Shown: piece after piece, positions 20,111 to 28,920 of the stretch
Layout: each line of letters starts with the position of its first letter
Position numbering within the stretch: the stretch's first letter is position 1
DNA from: Burkholderiaceae bacterium
GTDB lineage: Bacteria; Pseudomonadota; Gammaproteobacteria; Burkholderiales; Burkholderiaceae_C
Direction of reading: 5' to 3'
DNA length: 64,000 bases
Assembly: GCA_024235895.1 (NCBI GenBank)
Contig: JACKLM010000002.1
Location: 186,001-250,000 of the forward strand
Made by a program: the position numbers and the translations under genes
The notes under the pieces: model-generated
What the model saw: only the letters and a program-made list of their open reading frames with translations
Told to the model about the DNA's origin: nothing
The model's database searches: none

Positions 20111-20674
20111 ATGCTCGACTTTCTGTTCAGCGGCTGGGGCGCATTCGCGATGACGCTGTTCATGCTGCTGCCGTTCGCGGCCGTGTTCACCTACGTCGTG
20201 CACCGCAAGAGCGTCGTCGACCGCGGGCCGGCGACGACCGCACCGGCCAGGCTGTCGCGCGTCGAGGGAGCGTGGCTGACGGCGGTGTTCGTGATCTTCG
20301 TCGGCGTCAACCTCGCGAGCATGAAGTACATGCCGACGATCGCCAGCGCGCACGCGGCGACGACGCGCACCGACATCCAGGACGTCGACCTGACCGCGAC
20401 CTCCTGGAGCTACGAAATGTCGACGCGCGAGGTCGAGGCCGGACGCCCGGTGCGATTCTCCGGACGCAGCAGCGACACCATGCACGGCTTCGCGGTCTAC
20501 CACCCGAACGGCCGGCTGCTGTTCACGATGATGCTGATGCCCGGCCTGAGCAAGCCGACCTCGCTGATCCACACCTTCGAGGATCCGGGGACCTACAAGG
20601 TGCGCTGCCTCGAATACTGCGGCATCGCCCACCACGGCATGCGCGACGAGATCACCGTCGTCGCCGCGCGTTGA
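20111..20674 (+). CDS. Heme-copper oxidoreductase subunit II with CuA site
   Basis: 187 aa. Two transmembrane helices (about residues 8-30 and 53-72) are followed by a periplasmic cupredoxin domain. The dinuclear CuA site is complete: His125, Cys166, Glu168, Cys170, His174 and Met177 in CLEYCGIAHHGM. The protein therefore takes electrons from a soluble cytochrome c or cupredoxin. It is shorter than mitochondrial-type CoxB (about 280 aa or more) and lacks a cytochrome c domain, as in B-family oxidases and NorS-type proteins. The subunit I gene follows after 25 bp. Confidence 0.9.
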   Translation: MLDFLFSGWGAFAMTLFMLLPFAAVFTYVVHRKSVVDRGPATTAPARLSRVEGAWLTAVFVIFVGVNLASMKYMPTIASAHAATTRTDIQDVDLTATSWSYEMSTREVEAGRPVRFSGRSSDTMHGFAVYHPNGRLLFTMMLMPGLSKPTSLIHTFEDPGTYKVRCLEYCGIAHHGMRDEITVVAAR

Positions 20675-20699
20675 CGACAACGATCGAGGAGACAAGCCC

Positions 20700-22232
20700 A
20701 TGTCCGTCGCCGCCACCCTGATCGAGCGCACCCCGCTGTTCGGGCGCATGTTCGCCATCGACAAGTCCACCGGGCTGGAGGAGATCAACGCCTGGCCGGC
20801 GCTGATGATCATGGCCTCGTTCGTCTGGCTCGCGGTCGCCGGGCTGCTCGGGCTGGTGATGCCGGCCACGCAGCTGTTCGACCTCGACAGCGGCCTGTTC
20901 TACACCACGCTGACGCTGCACGGCGCGGCGCTGGCGTTCCCGTTCACCTTCCAGCTGATGATCGGCGTCGGGCTGCACCGCGCCGGCGGCTGCGTCGGCA
21001 AGCCGGTCACCGGCTGGCTGCCGGCGCTGACCTTCATCGCGCTGAACCTCGGCGCGGCGCTGCTGACGGTGGCGGTGCTGCTGGGCTTCAAGATCAGCCT
21101 GGTCGCGATGTTCCCGCTGCCGCTGGTGGGCGTGAAGATGGGGATCTGGAGCATGGGCACGCTGATCCTCGGCTTCACCGGCATCTACCTCGTGCTGGCG
21201 TCGATGATCCTGCTGTACCCGATCCTCGTGCTGCGGATGCTGTTCTTCGGCAGCAAGCGGCCCGAGCTGGTGCTGTCGGCGCGATCGCTCAACGACCCGG
21301 GCATGCTCGGCATGACGCTGTCGGCGCTGACGCTGCTGGTCGCCGGCTTGCCGCTGGTCGCGGTCGGCACGACCCTGCTGGCGGCGCTGTACGGCGTGAT
21401 CCCGATGTCGCTGGCGGCCTGGGCTGCCGAGCCGGTGGTCTTCCAGTACGCATTCTTCATCTTCGCGCACAACCTGATGGAGGCGATGGCGCTGATGGTG
21501 ATGAGCGCGATGTACGCGACGCTGCCGCTGTACCTGGCGGACGGCACGCGCAAGCTGTTCAGCAACAAGATCGCCAACGCGGCGCTGTGGATCCTGCTGC
21601 TGACCTCGATCACCTCCTTCCTGCACCACTTCATCACGCTCTACCCGAACCAGCCGGCGGCACTCGCCTACTGGGGCAACATCATGAGCTGGGGCACCGG
21701 CATCGGTGCCGCGCTGTCGATCTTCACCGTGCTGGCGACGATCTGGCAGCACGGGCTGATCGCGTCGCCGGGGATCGTCGCCGTGCTCGCAGGCTTCGTG
21801 CTGTACATCCTCGACGGCGCGAGCGCGGTCGTGACCTCCAACGTCGCCTGGGCGTTCCAGCTGCACGGGACGATGTGGCAGAGCGGCCACACGATGACGG
21901 TGCTGGTCGCGATGTCGATGATGTGGCTGGGGGTGCTTTACCACCACTACCCGGTGATCACCGGCCGGCGGCTCGACGACCGGCTCGGCGCGTGGTCGGT
22001 GCGGCTGTTCCTGATCGGCGCGATCGGCGCCGCGCTGTCGATGCTGGCCGGCGGGGCCGACGGCATGCCGCGGCGATTTGCCGACTGGAACCAGGAGGGC
22101 TGGATGCTGTGGGGCAACCTGATCCTCTTCTTCGGCCTGATCCTGGGCGCCTCGCTCGTCGTCTACACGGTCAACCTGCTGAAGTCGCGCGAGATCGGCG
22201 AGGCGACCGGCGTGCGCGTCGCGCCGGCCTGA
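20700..22232 (+). CDS. Heme-copper oxidoreductase subunit I, B-family-like, with nitric-oxide-reductase-like active site
   Basis: 510-aa multi-helix core subunit. Visible ligands are His74 (TLHGAALAF, low-spin heme), His257 with His309-His310 (SFLHHF) for the active-site metal, and His397 (SGHTMT) for the high-spin heme. Flanking sequence (LTLHG, WxxGH, LPxxTG-like YPVITGRR) resembles ba3-type subunit I. Two departures stand out. Glu261 in HNLME takes the place of the cross-linked Tyr of oxidases (HPxVY). Met399 takes the place of the second low-spin heme His (GHFH). The Glu is a hallmark of NO reductases, so the enzyme may reduce NO, like NorSY-type enzymes, rather than O2. Confidence 0.87.
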   Translation: MSVAATLIERTPLFGRMFAIDKSTGLEEINAWPALMIMASFVWLAVAGLLGLVMPATQLFDLDSGLFYTTLTLHGAALAFPFTFQLMIGVGLHRAGGCVGKPVTGWLPALTFIALNLGAALLTVAVLLGFKISLVAMFPLPLVGVKMGIWSMGTLILGFTGIYLVLASMILLYPILVLRMLFFGSKRPELVLSARSLNDPGMLGMTLSALTLLVAGLPLVAVGTTLLAALYGVIPMSLAAWAAEPVVFQYAFFIFAHNLMEAMALMVMSAMYATLPLYLADGTRKLFSNKIANAALWILLLTSITSFLHHFITLYPNQPAALAYWGNIMSWGTGIGAALSIFTVLATIWQHGLIASPGIVAVLAGFVLYILDGASAVVTSNVAWAFQLHGTMWQSGHTMTVLVAMSMMWLGVLYHHYPVITGRRLDDRLGAWSVRLFLIGAIGAALSMLAGGADGMPRRFADWNQEGWMLWGNLILFFGLILGASLVVYTVNLLKSREIGEATGVRVAPA

Positions 22233-22263
22233 TCCGGCGCCGGCGCGGGGCGGGGCAGCCAGC

Positions 22264-24726
22264 GTGGCAGGCGCGGCCGATCGCGCCGAGGACCGGCGCC
22301 CGGCCGCCGACGCGGGTGGCTCGTCCTGCGCCGCGATCGGCGATCCCGCCCGCGGCGGGGCCGCCGACCCCGAAGACGCCGCCGGCTGCGCGCTGTGCGG
22401 GTTGCCGCTGCCGGCGGGTGCGCCGGCCGACGGCAGCCGACGCTACTGCTGCAGCGGCTGCCTCGCGGTCGCCGGCCTGCTCGACCGTGCGGCCTCGGCG
22501 CCGTCCGCGGCGGCCGCGGCCGAGGCACCCGTCGGCGCGCGCGAGGCCTTCCTCTGGGTCGACGGCATGCACTGCGCCTCCTGCGCGCGGCTGCTCGAGC
22601 TGAGCGCGCTGCGCGTGCCGGGCGTGCACGCGGCGCAGGTCAGCTACGCAACCTCGACCGCGCGCATCGTCCACGACCCGGCTGTCGTCGACGAGGCCGC
22701 GCTGCCGGCGGCGCTGTCGCTGCACGGCTACCGATGGCGCGAGCGCGGCCGTCGCGCGGCCGAGGACGACGAGGGCCCGCGCCTGCTGCGCATGCTCACC
22801 GGCGGCGTGCTGGCGTCGGCGGTGATGATGCTGTCGTTCCTGTTCCTGTACCCGATCCACGCCGGGCTGGTGCAGCCGCAGGACTACGAGGCCATCCGCT
22901 GGCTCGCCTTCGGCGTCACGCCGCTGGCGCTGTTCGTGCTTTGCACGATCGTCGTCTTCTACGTCGGCTGGCCGATCCTGCGCGGCGCGGCCACCGGGCT
23001 GCGCGTGGGCATGCTCAACATGGACAGCCTGCTCACGCTGGCGATCCTGGCGGCGTATGCGTACAGCGTCTTCGCGCTGTGGTTCGACCCGATCGACCTG
23101 TACTTCGACGTCGCCGCCTCGCTGGTGGCGGTGATCACGGTCGGCCGCTTCGTCGAGCAGGGCGCGCGCGAGCGCGCCACGCAGGCGCTGGCGCGCATCA
23201 TGGACGCGCCGCCGACGCGCGCGCGGGTGGTGCGCGACGGCCAGGGCCTGAGCTGCGCGATCGACGAACTGCGCGCGGGCGACCGCGTCTTCGTGCGCGC
23301 GGGCGAGACGGTGCCGGTCGACGGCCGCGTCGCCGCCGGCGAGGCCGCGGTCGACGAGTCGCTGCTGACCGGCGAGCCCTTCCCCGCCGCGCGTGCGCGC
23401 GGCGACCGCGTCCTCGGCGGTGCCGTGCTGCGCGAGGGCGAGCTCGAGATCGAGGTCGGTGCTGTCGTCGGCAGCCGCATCGCCAGCCTGGCGCGGCTGC
23501 TGTGGCAGGCGCAGAGCGCGGCCGGCGGCGTTCCAGGGCGCATCGACCGCCTCGCGCGCGTCTTCGTGCCCGCGGTACTTGCGCTGGCGACGCTGGTCGG
23601 CGCCGGCTCGCTGCTGGCCGGCACGGGCGCGCAGCAGGCGCTGCTGGCGGCGCTGGCCACGCTGATCGTGTCCTGTCCCTGCACCTTCGGGCTGGCGATG
23701 CCTTTGACCACCGCCAGCGCGGTCGCCGCCGCGCTCGAGCGCGGCATGCTCGTCACGCGCGCCGACCTGTTCGAGCGCGCGCCGCAGGTCGACCTGATCG
23801 CGCTCGACAAGACCGGCACGCTGTCCAGCGGCGAGATGGTCGTCGCCGAGGTCGTCGGCCCACCCGAGACGGCGGCGCTGGCCGCCGCCGTCGAGCGCGA
23901 CTCGCCGCACCCGGTGGCGCGCGCGATCGCGCGCCTGGACGACGCCCGCCGCGCGCGCGATCCGCGCTGGCACCCGGGGCGCGGCGCCAGCGCCTGGGTC
24001 GGCCAGCGGCGCGTCGCGGTCGGCAGCACGGCGCTGTTCGACGCCCTGGGCTGGCCGGTGCCGGCCGAGCTGGCCGCGCGCATGGCCGCGCACGACGACG
24101 GCGACAGCGTGGTCTCGTGGGTCGGCTGGGACGGCGCCGCACTCGGCGCCATCGTCACCCGCGACCGGCCGCGGCCGGGCTGGGAAGCGGTCGTCGAGCG
24201 CTTGCGCGCGCACGCGCCCGTCGTGCTGCTGACCGGCGCCCAGCGCGCCGACGCCTACGCGGGCCAGGTCGACGAGGTCTTCGCCGGCGTGCCGCCCGAG
24301 GCCAAGGCCGAGGTCGTTCGCCGCATGCAGTCGCGCGGGCGCATCGCGATGATCGGCGACGGCAGCAACGACGCGCCGGCGCTGGCGCAGGCGGACCTGG
24401 GCATCGCCTTCGGCGCGCCGACCGCGCTGGCGGCGCAGGCGGCCGACCTCGTCGTCACCAGCGACCGGCTCGAGCGCGTGCTCGACGCCTTCGCGCTGCT
24501 GGCGACGACGCAGCGGCGGATCCGGCAGAACCTGGGCTGGGCGCTGAGCTACAACGCGATCGCGATCCCGCTCGCGATGGCCGGCGCGATCACGCCGCTG
24601 GCCGCCGCGCTGGCGATGGTCGCCAGCAGCGCGCTCGTCGTCGCCAATGCCACGCGGCCGCTGCTGCCGCCACGTGTCGACGACGGCACCGAGGTCGCGC
24701 GGAGGCCGCGGGCCCGCACCGTCTGA
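22264..24726 (+). CDS. Copper-translocating P-type ATPase, FixI/CcoI type
   Basis: P1B-type ATPase of 820 aa (GTG start, 31 bp after subunit I). The N-terminus has a Cys-rich zinc-ribbon-like patch (CALCGLPL and YCCSGC, residues 42-66) and one HMA domain with GMHCASC (101-107), the layout of FixI/CcoI. Transport site SCPC at residues 470-473 followed by TFG. Phosphorylation Asp515 in DKTGT, TGE loop in LTGEPFP, hinge GDGSNDAPAL. FixI/CcoI proteins export copper to the periplasm for oxidase metallation, so it probably supplies the CuA site and perhaps the active site of the adjacent enzyme. Confidence 0.92.
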   Translation: MAGAADRAEDRRPAADAGGSSCAAIGDPARGGAADPEDAAGCALCGLPLPAGAPADGSRRYCCSGCLAVAGLLDRAASAPSAAAAAEAPVGAREAFLWVDGMHCASCARLLELSALRVPGVHAAQVSYATSTARIVHDPAVVDEAALPAALSLHGYRWRERGRRAAEDDEGPRLLRMLTGGVLASAVMMLSFLFLYPIHAGLVQPQDYEAIRWLAFGVTPLALFVLCTIVVFYVGWPILRGAATGLRVGMLNMDSLLTLAILAAYAYSVFALWFDPIDLYFDVAASLVAVITVGRFVEQGARERATQALARIMDAPPTRARVVRDGQGLSCAIDELRAGDRVFVRAGETVPVDGRVAAGEAAVDESLLTGEPFPAARARGDRVLGGAVLREGELEIEVGAVVGSRIASLARLLWQAQSAAGGVPGRIDRLARVFVPAVLALATLVGAGSLLAGTGAQQALLAALATLIVSCPCTFGLAMPLTTASAVAAALERGMLVTRADLFERAPQVDLIALDKTGTLSSGEMVVAEVVGPPETAALAAAVERDSPHPVARAIARLDDARRARDPRWHPGRGASAWVGQRRVAVGSTALFDALGWPVPAELAARMAAHDDGDSVVSWVGWDGAALGAIVTRDRPRPGWEAVVERLRAHAPVVLLTGAQRADAYAGQVDEVFAGVPPEAKAEVVRRMQSRGRIAMIGDGSNDAPALAQADLGIAFGAPTALAAQAADLVVTSDRLERVLDAFALLATTQRRIRQNLGWALSYNAIAIPLAMAGAITPLAAALAMVASSALVVANATRPLLPPRVDDGTEVARRPRARTV

Positions 24727-24751
24727 TCCGGCGCGGGCGCGATGCCCGTCT

Positions 24752-26089
24752 TCAAGCGCCCGGATCCGGCGCGGTTGCGCACGCCTGTCCGTCGGCCCCT
24801 TGCGCCGCCGCGATTCCGCGCGGCACGTTCACCAGCGCCAGCAGCAGCAGCCCGAGAACGAAGAACAGCCCGGTGGAGACGATCGCCAGCCGGTGGTTGC
24901 CGTCGGTCAGCAGCGTCACCAGGCCGTAGGTCATCGGCCCGAGGATGGCCGAGACGCGGACCGCGAAGGTCCACAGCCCGTAGAACTCGGCGCGCCGCCG
25001 CTCGGGCGAGAAGGCGCCGGCCAGCGCGCGGCCGGCCGACTGGCTGGATCCCATGCACAGGCCGGCGATCACCGCCGCGACCCAGAACAGACCCGGCCCG
25101 GTCGCCGCCCAGGCCAGCAGCGTCATCACGATCCAGCCTGCCAGCGTGACGGCCAGCGCCGGCCGGTGGCCGATGCGGTCCTGCACGTAGCCCCAGGCGA
25201 AGGCGCCGGCGGCGGCGGCGATGTTGACGAGGAAGATCAGCATCATCGTCTGCTGCTGCTGAAACCCCAGCACCTGCTCGGCGTAGACCGCGGCCAGCGC
25301 GACGACGACCGAGATCCCCGCCTGGTAGGCCACTGCACAGGCCAGCAGCGCGCTGAAGTCGCGGAAGCGCCGCGCCTCGTGCCAGGTGCGGTTCAGCCGC
25401 GCGAGCGACGCGCGCAGCCCGGCCCCGCCCGCCGGCGCGGCCTGCGGCAGCGCGCGCTCCTTCAGCAGCGCGAAGGTCGCCAGCGACGCGAGCGCGAACA
25501 CGCCGGCGGTGATCAGCATCGTCACCGGCACGAACTGCGACGCCGGCTGCCCCTGGGCCTGGGCCGCGATCACGTAGGCCAGGCTCAGCCCGAGCGTGAG
25601 CATGCCGCCGAAGTAGCCGAAGCTCCAGCCCCAGCCCGAGACGCGGCCCAGGCTGCCGGCGCGCGCCAGCTCGGGCAGGAAGGCCGCGATCAGCGACTCG
25701 CCGTAGCTGAAGAAGGCGTTGGACAGCACGATCGCGACCACCGCCCACGCGACGTCGCCCGGCCCGGCCCCGGCCAGCGCGGCGGTGGCGGCGACGCAGC
25801 CGATCGTCGACAGCACGAGCAGCCGCTTTTTGGCCGCGCGCAGGTCGGCGTAGGCGCCGAGGGCGGGCATCGTCAGCATCACGATCAGGCTGGATACCGC
25901 CAGCGCGCTGGTCCAGGCCAGCGTCGCCCAGCTCGCGCCGCCGGCCACGCCGCCGACGAAGTAGGCGCTGAAGACCGCCGTCAGCACCACCGTCGTGTAG
26001 CCCGAGTTGGCGAAGTCGTACATCGCCCAGCCGAAGACCTCGCGCTTGCGCACGCCCGGGTTCAGGGCATCCTGGGGGAACAGCGGCAT
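24752..26089 (-). CDS. MFS transporter, UMF1 (Atg22-like) family
   Basis: 445-aa carrier with about 12 helices. Family signature at the N-terminus: REVFGWAMYDFANSGYTTVVLTAVFSAYFVGG; later SPERRRAEFYGLWTFAVRVSAILGPMTYGLV, close to the conserved FFGL.....K.....GP segment of UMF1/Atg22-like proteins. Start ATG at 26089; upstream in-frame residues are not conserved. Convergent with the copper ATPase gene (25-bp gap). Substrate unknown; relatives export amino acids. Confidence 0.87.
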   Translation of the reverse strand: MPLFPQDALNPGVRKREVFGWAMYDFANSGYTTVVLTAVFSAYFVGGVAGGASWATLAWTSALAVSSLIVMLTMPALGAYADLRAAKKRLLVLSTIGCVAATAALAGAGPGDVAWAVVAIVLSNAFFSYGESLIAAFLPELARAGSLGRVSGWGWSFGYFGGMLTLGLSLAYVIAAQAQGQPASQFVPVTMLITAGVFALASLATFALLKERALPQAAPAGGAGLRASLARLNRTWHEARRFRDFSALLACAVAYQAGISVVVALAAVYAEQVLGFQQQQTMMLIFLVNIAAAAGAFAWGYVQDRIGHRPALAVTLAGWIVMTLLAWAATGPGLFWVAAVIAGLCMGSSQSAGRALAGAFSPERRRAEFYGLWTFAVRVSAILGPMTYGLVTLLTDGNHRLAIVSTGLFFVLGLLLLALVNVPRGIAAAQGADGQACATAPDPGA

Positions 26090-26185
26090 GACAGGCCCTT
26101 GCGAGGGTGATCGCCGGAGTATCGGCGAGCCGCATGACGTCCGCATTCACGCGTCGGCATGCCGTGCGACGGTGCGGGCGAATCG

Positions 26186-27544
26186 CTACACCTCCTCCCA
26201 GCGCAGGCTCAGCGCCGCCCCGGCCAGCCCCGCGGCCCCGAGCAGCGCCACCGTCCCCGGCACCGACCAGGCCGACGCGAGCGCCCCCATCCCGCCGGCG
26301 ACGAGCAGCGCGAGGCCGATCGCGCTGTTGCTGACGGCGACGTAGTCGGTGCGCCGGTCGCCCTCGGCCATGTCGACGAGGTAGGTCTTGCGCCCCAGCC
26401 GCACCCCGGCGTGGGCGACGCCCAGGCCGACGAAGGCCAGCGGGTAGAACCACTGCCCGGCCGCCGCCGGCGGGGCCGCCGCGGCCCAGGCGGCGACCGC
26501 GATCGACAGCAACGCCGCCAGTGCCGACGCGCTGGTGAAGACCTGCCGGCTGGACCGGTCGGCCCAGTGCCCCCAGACGGGCGAGCTCAGCAGCGCCGCC
26601 AGTCCCTCGGCGGCGATGAACAGGCCGAGCAGCGACGCCGCACCGCCCAGGTCCTCGCGCGCCAGCGCGACGTAGAACGGCGCCGCCAGACCGGAGCCCA
26701 TCGCCAGCGCGCGGGCGACGACGAAGCGGCGGAACGGTGCATCGTCGCGCAGCAGCGCCAGCCGCGCCCAGGCCTCGGCCGCGCCGTCGACGCCGCCTTC
26801 GGTCGCCCCCGGCGACTCGACGATGCGCGAGAAGCTCCACGCCGCCGCGGCCCACAGCGCGGCGCCTCCGGCCAGCAGCGCGGCGTAGGCCGCAGCCGAC
26901 GCCGCGTCCGGCCGCAGCGCACCGAGCGCCACCCCGACCGCGAGCGACGCCAGCCCGCCGGCGGTGCCGATCCAGCCCGCGAGCCGGCCGCGGCGCGTCT
27001 TCGGGATCGTCTTGCCCTGCACGTCCTTGTAGGCGATCGAGCAGGCGCCGCGCGCGAGGCTGAAGACCCCCAGCAGCCCGACGATCGCCCAGCCCGCGGC
27101 CGCCCCCGACATCGTCATCGCCACCGCGGCGAGTGCCGCCAGCGCCGCCGACTGCACCGCCGCGCCGCCGACCCAGACCCCCTTGCGCACCGGCTGGCGC
27201 CGCACCAGCGCGCCCAGCAGCAACTGCGGCAGCATCGACCCCGACTCGCGGATCGGCACCAGCAGCGCCGTCATCCAGCCCGGCCCGCCCAGGTGCATCA
27301 GCAGCCAAGGCAGCGTCGTCTTGGCGCTGGCCACGCTGTCGGCGACCGAGCTGGCGGCATTCGCCGCCAGCATGCGCATGAAATTGCCCGGCACCTCGCG
27401 GCAGGCGTCGTCGGTGATCGCATGGCACACGCGGCCATCGTCGTCGCGCGCCAGGCGCTCGTAGACCGATTCCATCCAGGCCGGATGGCGGCCAGCGGGG
27501 CCCGCCACACCACCGGCGTCGCGGGCGCTATCCGAAGCACTCAT
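26186..27544 (-). CDS. MFS-type membrane transporter
   Basis: 452 aa, about 12 helices after a soluble N-terminal part of roughly 50 residues (YERLARDDDGRVCHAITDDACREVPGNFMRML). This is a recognisable MFS subgroup often annotated only as MFS transporter. The segment ARGACSIAYKDVQGKTIPKTRRGRLAGWIGTAGG is its most distinctive loop. ATG 27544 gives a normal start. Same orientation as the UMF1-type carrier, 97 bp upstream of it; divergent from the regulator at 27697, which might control it. Substrate unknown. Confidence 0.78.
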   Translation of the reverse strand: MSASDSARDAGGVAGPAGRHPAWMESVYERLARDDDGRVCHAITDDACREVPGNFMRMLAANAASSVADSVASAKTTLPWLLMHLGGPGWMTALLVPIRESGSMLPQLLLGALVRRQPVRKGVWVGGAAVQSAALAALAAVAMTMSGAAAGWAIVGLLGVFSLARGACSIAYKDVQGKTIPKTRRGRLAGWIGTAGGLASLAVGVALGALRPDAASAAAYAALLAGGAALWAAAAWSFSRIVESPGATEGGVDGAAEAWARLALLRDDAPFRRFVVARALAMGSGLAAPFYVALAREDLGGAASLLGLFIAAEGLAALLSSPVWGHWADRSSRQVFTSASALAALLSIAVAAWAAAAPPAAAGQWFYPLAFVGLGVAHAGVRLGRKTYLVDMAEGDRRTDYVAVSNSAIGLALLVAGGMGALASAWSVPGTVALLGAAGLAGAALSLRWEEV

Positions 27545-27696
27545 GCCTGCACCCTCGGGCCCCCTTCGGGCTGGTCGGGAAGGTCCACTCATCGACCCAT
27601 TCTGCCGCCGGCCGCGGCCCCGGGCGCCGCAGCCCGCCCTACACTCCGCCGCGCCATGCCCGTTCCGATCTGTCCGGCCGCCGGGCCCCGCGCGCG

Positions 27697-28824
27697 ATGA
27701 AGGCGCGCGGCGTCCACCTCGAATACCGCTTCGCGGCCGACGGCCAGCGCGGCGCCGACCTCGCGCACCCGCTGTTCGATCTGCTCGCCGCGGTGCACGC
27801 CAACGGGTCGATCCAGCATGCCGCGCGCGCGCTCGGGGCCTCGTACCGCCACGTCTGGGGCGCGCTGCGGCGCTGGGAGGACGAACTCGGCGAGCCGCTG
27901 GTGGTCTGGGCGCAGGGCCAGCCGGCGCGGCTGACGCCGTTCGCCGACCGGCTGCTGTGGGCCGAGCGCCGGGCCCGGGTTCGGATGGCGCCGCACATCG
28001 AGGCGCTGCGCGCCGAGCTGCAGCGCGTGCTGGCCGACGCGCTCGACGGCAGCCAGCAGGTGGCGACGATCCACGCCAGCCACGATCTGGCGCTGCCGCT
28101 GCTGCGCGAGCACGCGGCCCCGCAGGGGCTGCACCTCGAGCTGCGCTTCGCCGGCAGCATGGATGCGCTGCGCGCGCTGGCCGAAGGTCGCTGCACGGTG
28201 GCCGGGTTTCACGTGCCGCCGCTGGAGGATGCGCGCAACGTCTTCGCGCGCGCGCTCAAGCCGCTGCTGGTGCCCGGGCGCCACAAGCTGATCGGATTCG
28301 CCAGGCGCAGCCACGGGCTGATGATCTCGCCAGGGCTAGACCCCGCCCCGGCGTCGCTGGCCGAGCTGCGCGGCAGGCCCGACCTGCGCTTCGTCCCGCG
28401 CCAGCCGGGGTCGGGAACCCGCCTGCTGACCGAGCACCTGATGGCTCGCCAGGGCCTGACGGCGGCCGACCTGCCCGGTTTCGACAGCACGCCCGAGGAC
28501 AGCCACCTCGCCGTCGCCGCGGCGGTGGCCGACGCCGCCGCCTGCGGCCAGCCGGCAGCCGGGCTGGGCGTGCGCGCCGCCGCCGAGCGCTTCGGGCTGC
28601 GCTTCGTGCCGCTGGTCGACGAGCACTACTTCCTCGTCTGCCTGGCCGACGTGCTGGACCACCCGGCGGTACAGCGGCTGCGCGAGCTGCTCGCCGCGCC
28701 CGAATGGGCGGCACGGCTGGCCGCGCTGCCCGGCTATGCGCCCGAGCGCTCGGGGCAGGTCCTGTCGCTCACACAGGCCTTGCCGTGGTGGCATTTCCGA
28801 CGCCCGCGGGCAGCCGGCAGATAG
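27697..28824 (+). CDS. Transcriptional regulator: ModE/LysR-like HTH fused to a periplasmic-binding-protein-like domain
   Basis: 375 aa. Residues 20-95 hold a ModE-type winged helix (PLFDLLAAVHANGSIQHAARALGASYRHVWGALRRWEDELGEPLV). The rest is a PBP-like sensor domain: ASHDLALPLLREHA, then FVPRQPGSGTRLLTEHLM and EDSHLAVAAAVADAAACGQPAAGLGVRAAA. Members often sit beside molybdate or tungstate transport or molybdoenzyme genes, none of which is visible here. The neighbouring divergent MFS gene is a possible target. Confidence 0.88.
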   Translation: MKARGVHLEYRFAADGQRGADLAHPLFDLLAAVHANGSIQHAARALGASYRHVWGALRRWEDELGEPLVVWAQGQPARLTPFADRLLWAERRARVRMAPHIEALRAELQRVLADALDGSQQVATIHASHDLALPLLREHAAPQGLHLELRFAGSMDALRALAEGRCTVAGFHVPPLEDARNVFARALKPLLVPGRHKLIGFARRSHGLMISPGLDPAPASLAELRGRPDLRFVPRQPGSGTRLLTEHLMARQGLTAADLPGFDSTPEDSHLAVAAAVADAAACGQPAAGLGVRAAAERFGLRFVPLVDEHYFLVCLADVLDHPAVQRLRELLAAPEWAARLAALPGYAPERSGQVLSLTQALPWWHFRRPRAAGR

Positions 28825-28882
28825 CCGCGGCCGCCAGGCCGGGTCGCACGCGGGCCACCGGGCGCGGCGGGAATCCGCTGCG

Positions 28883-28901
28883 GCCGGCCGGTCCGGCCGG
28901 C
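28883..28901. terminator. Perfect 8-bp hairpin between two genes
   Basis: GCCGGCCG, loop GTC, CGGCCGGC. It lies 58 bp after the regulator stop and 20 bp before the next start. A very strong stem but no T run, so it may be a weak terminator or merely GC-rich sequence. Confidence 0.35.
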
Positions 28902-28920
28902 GCTGGGCGATACTTTGCGC

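Noticed and set aside
20111..24726. Calling the locus a cbb3 oxidase (ccoNOP) because of the FixI/CcoI-type ATPase and FixJ-like regulator
   Set aside because: No ccoO or ccoP; subunit II has CuA rather than c-type hemes, and subunit I aligns with B-family motifs, not cbb3.
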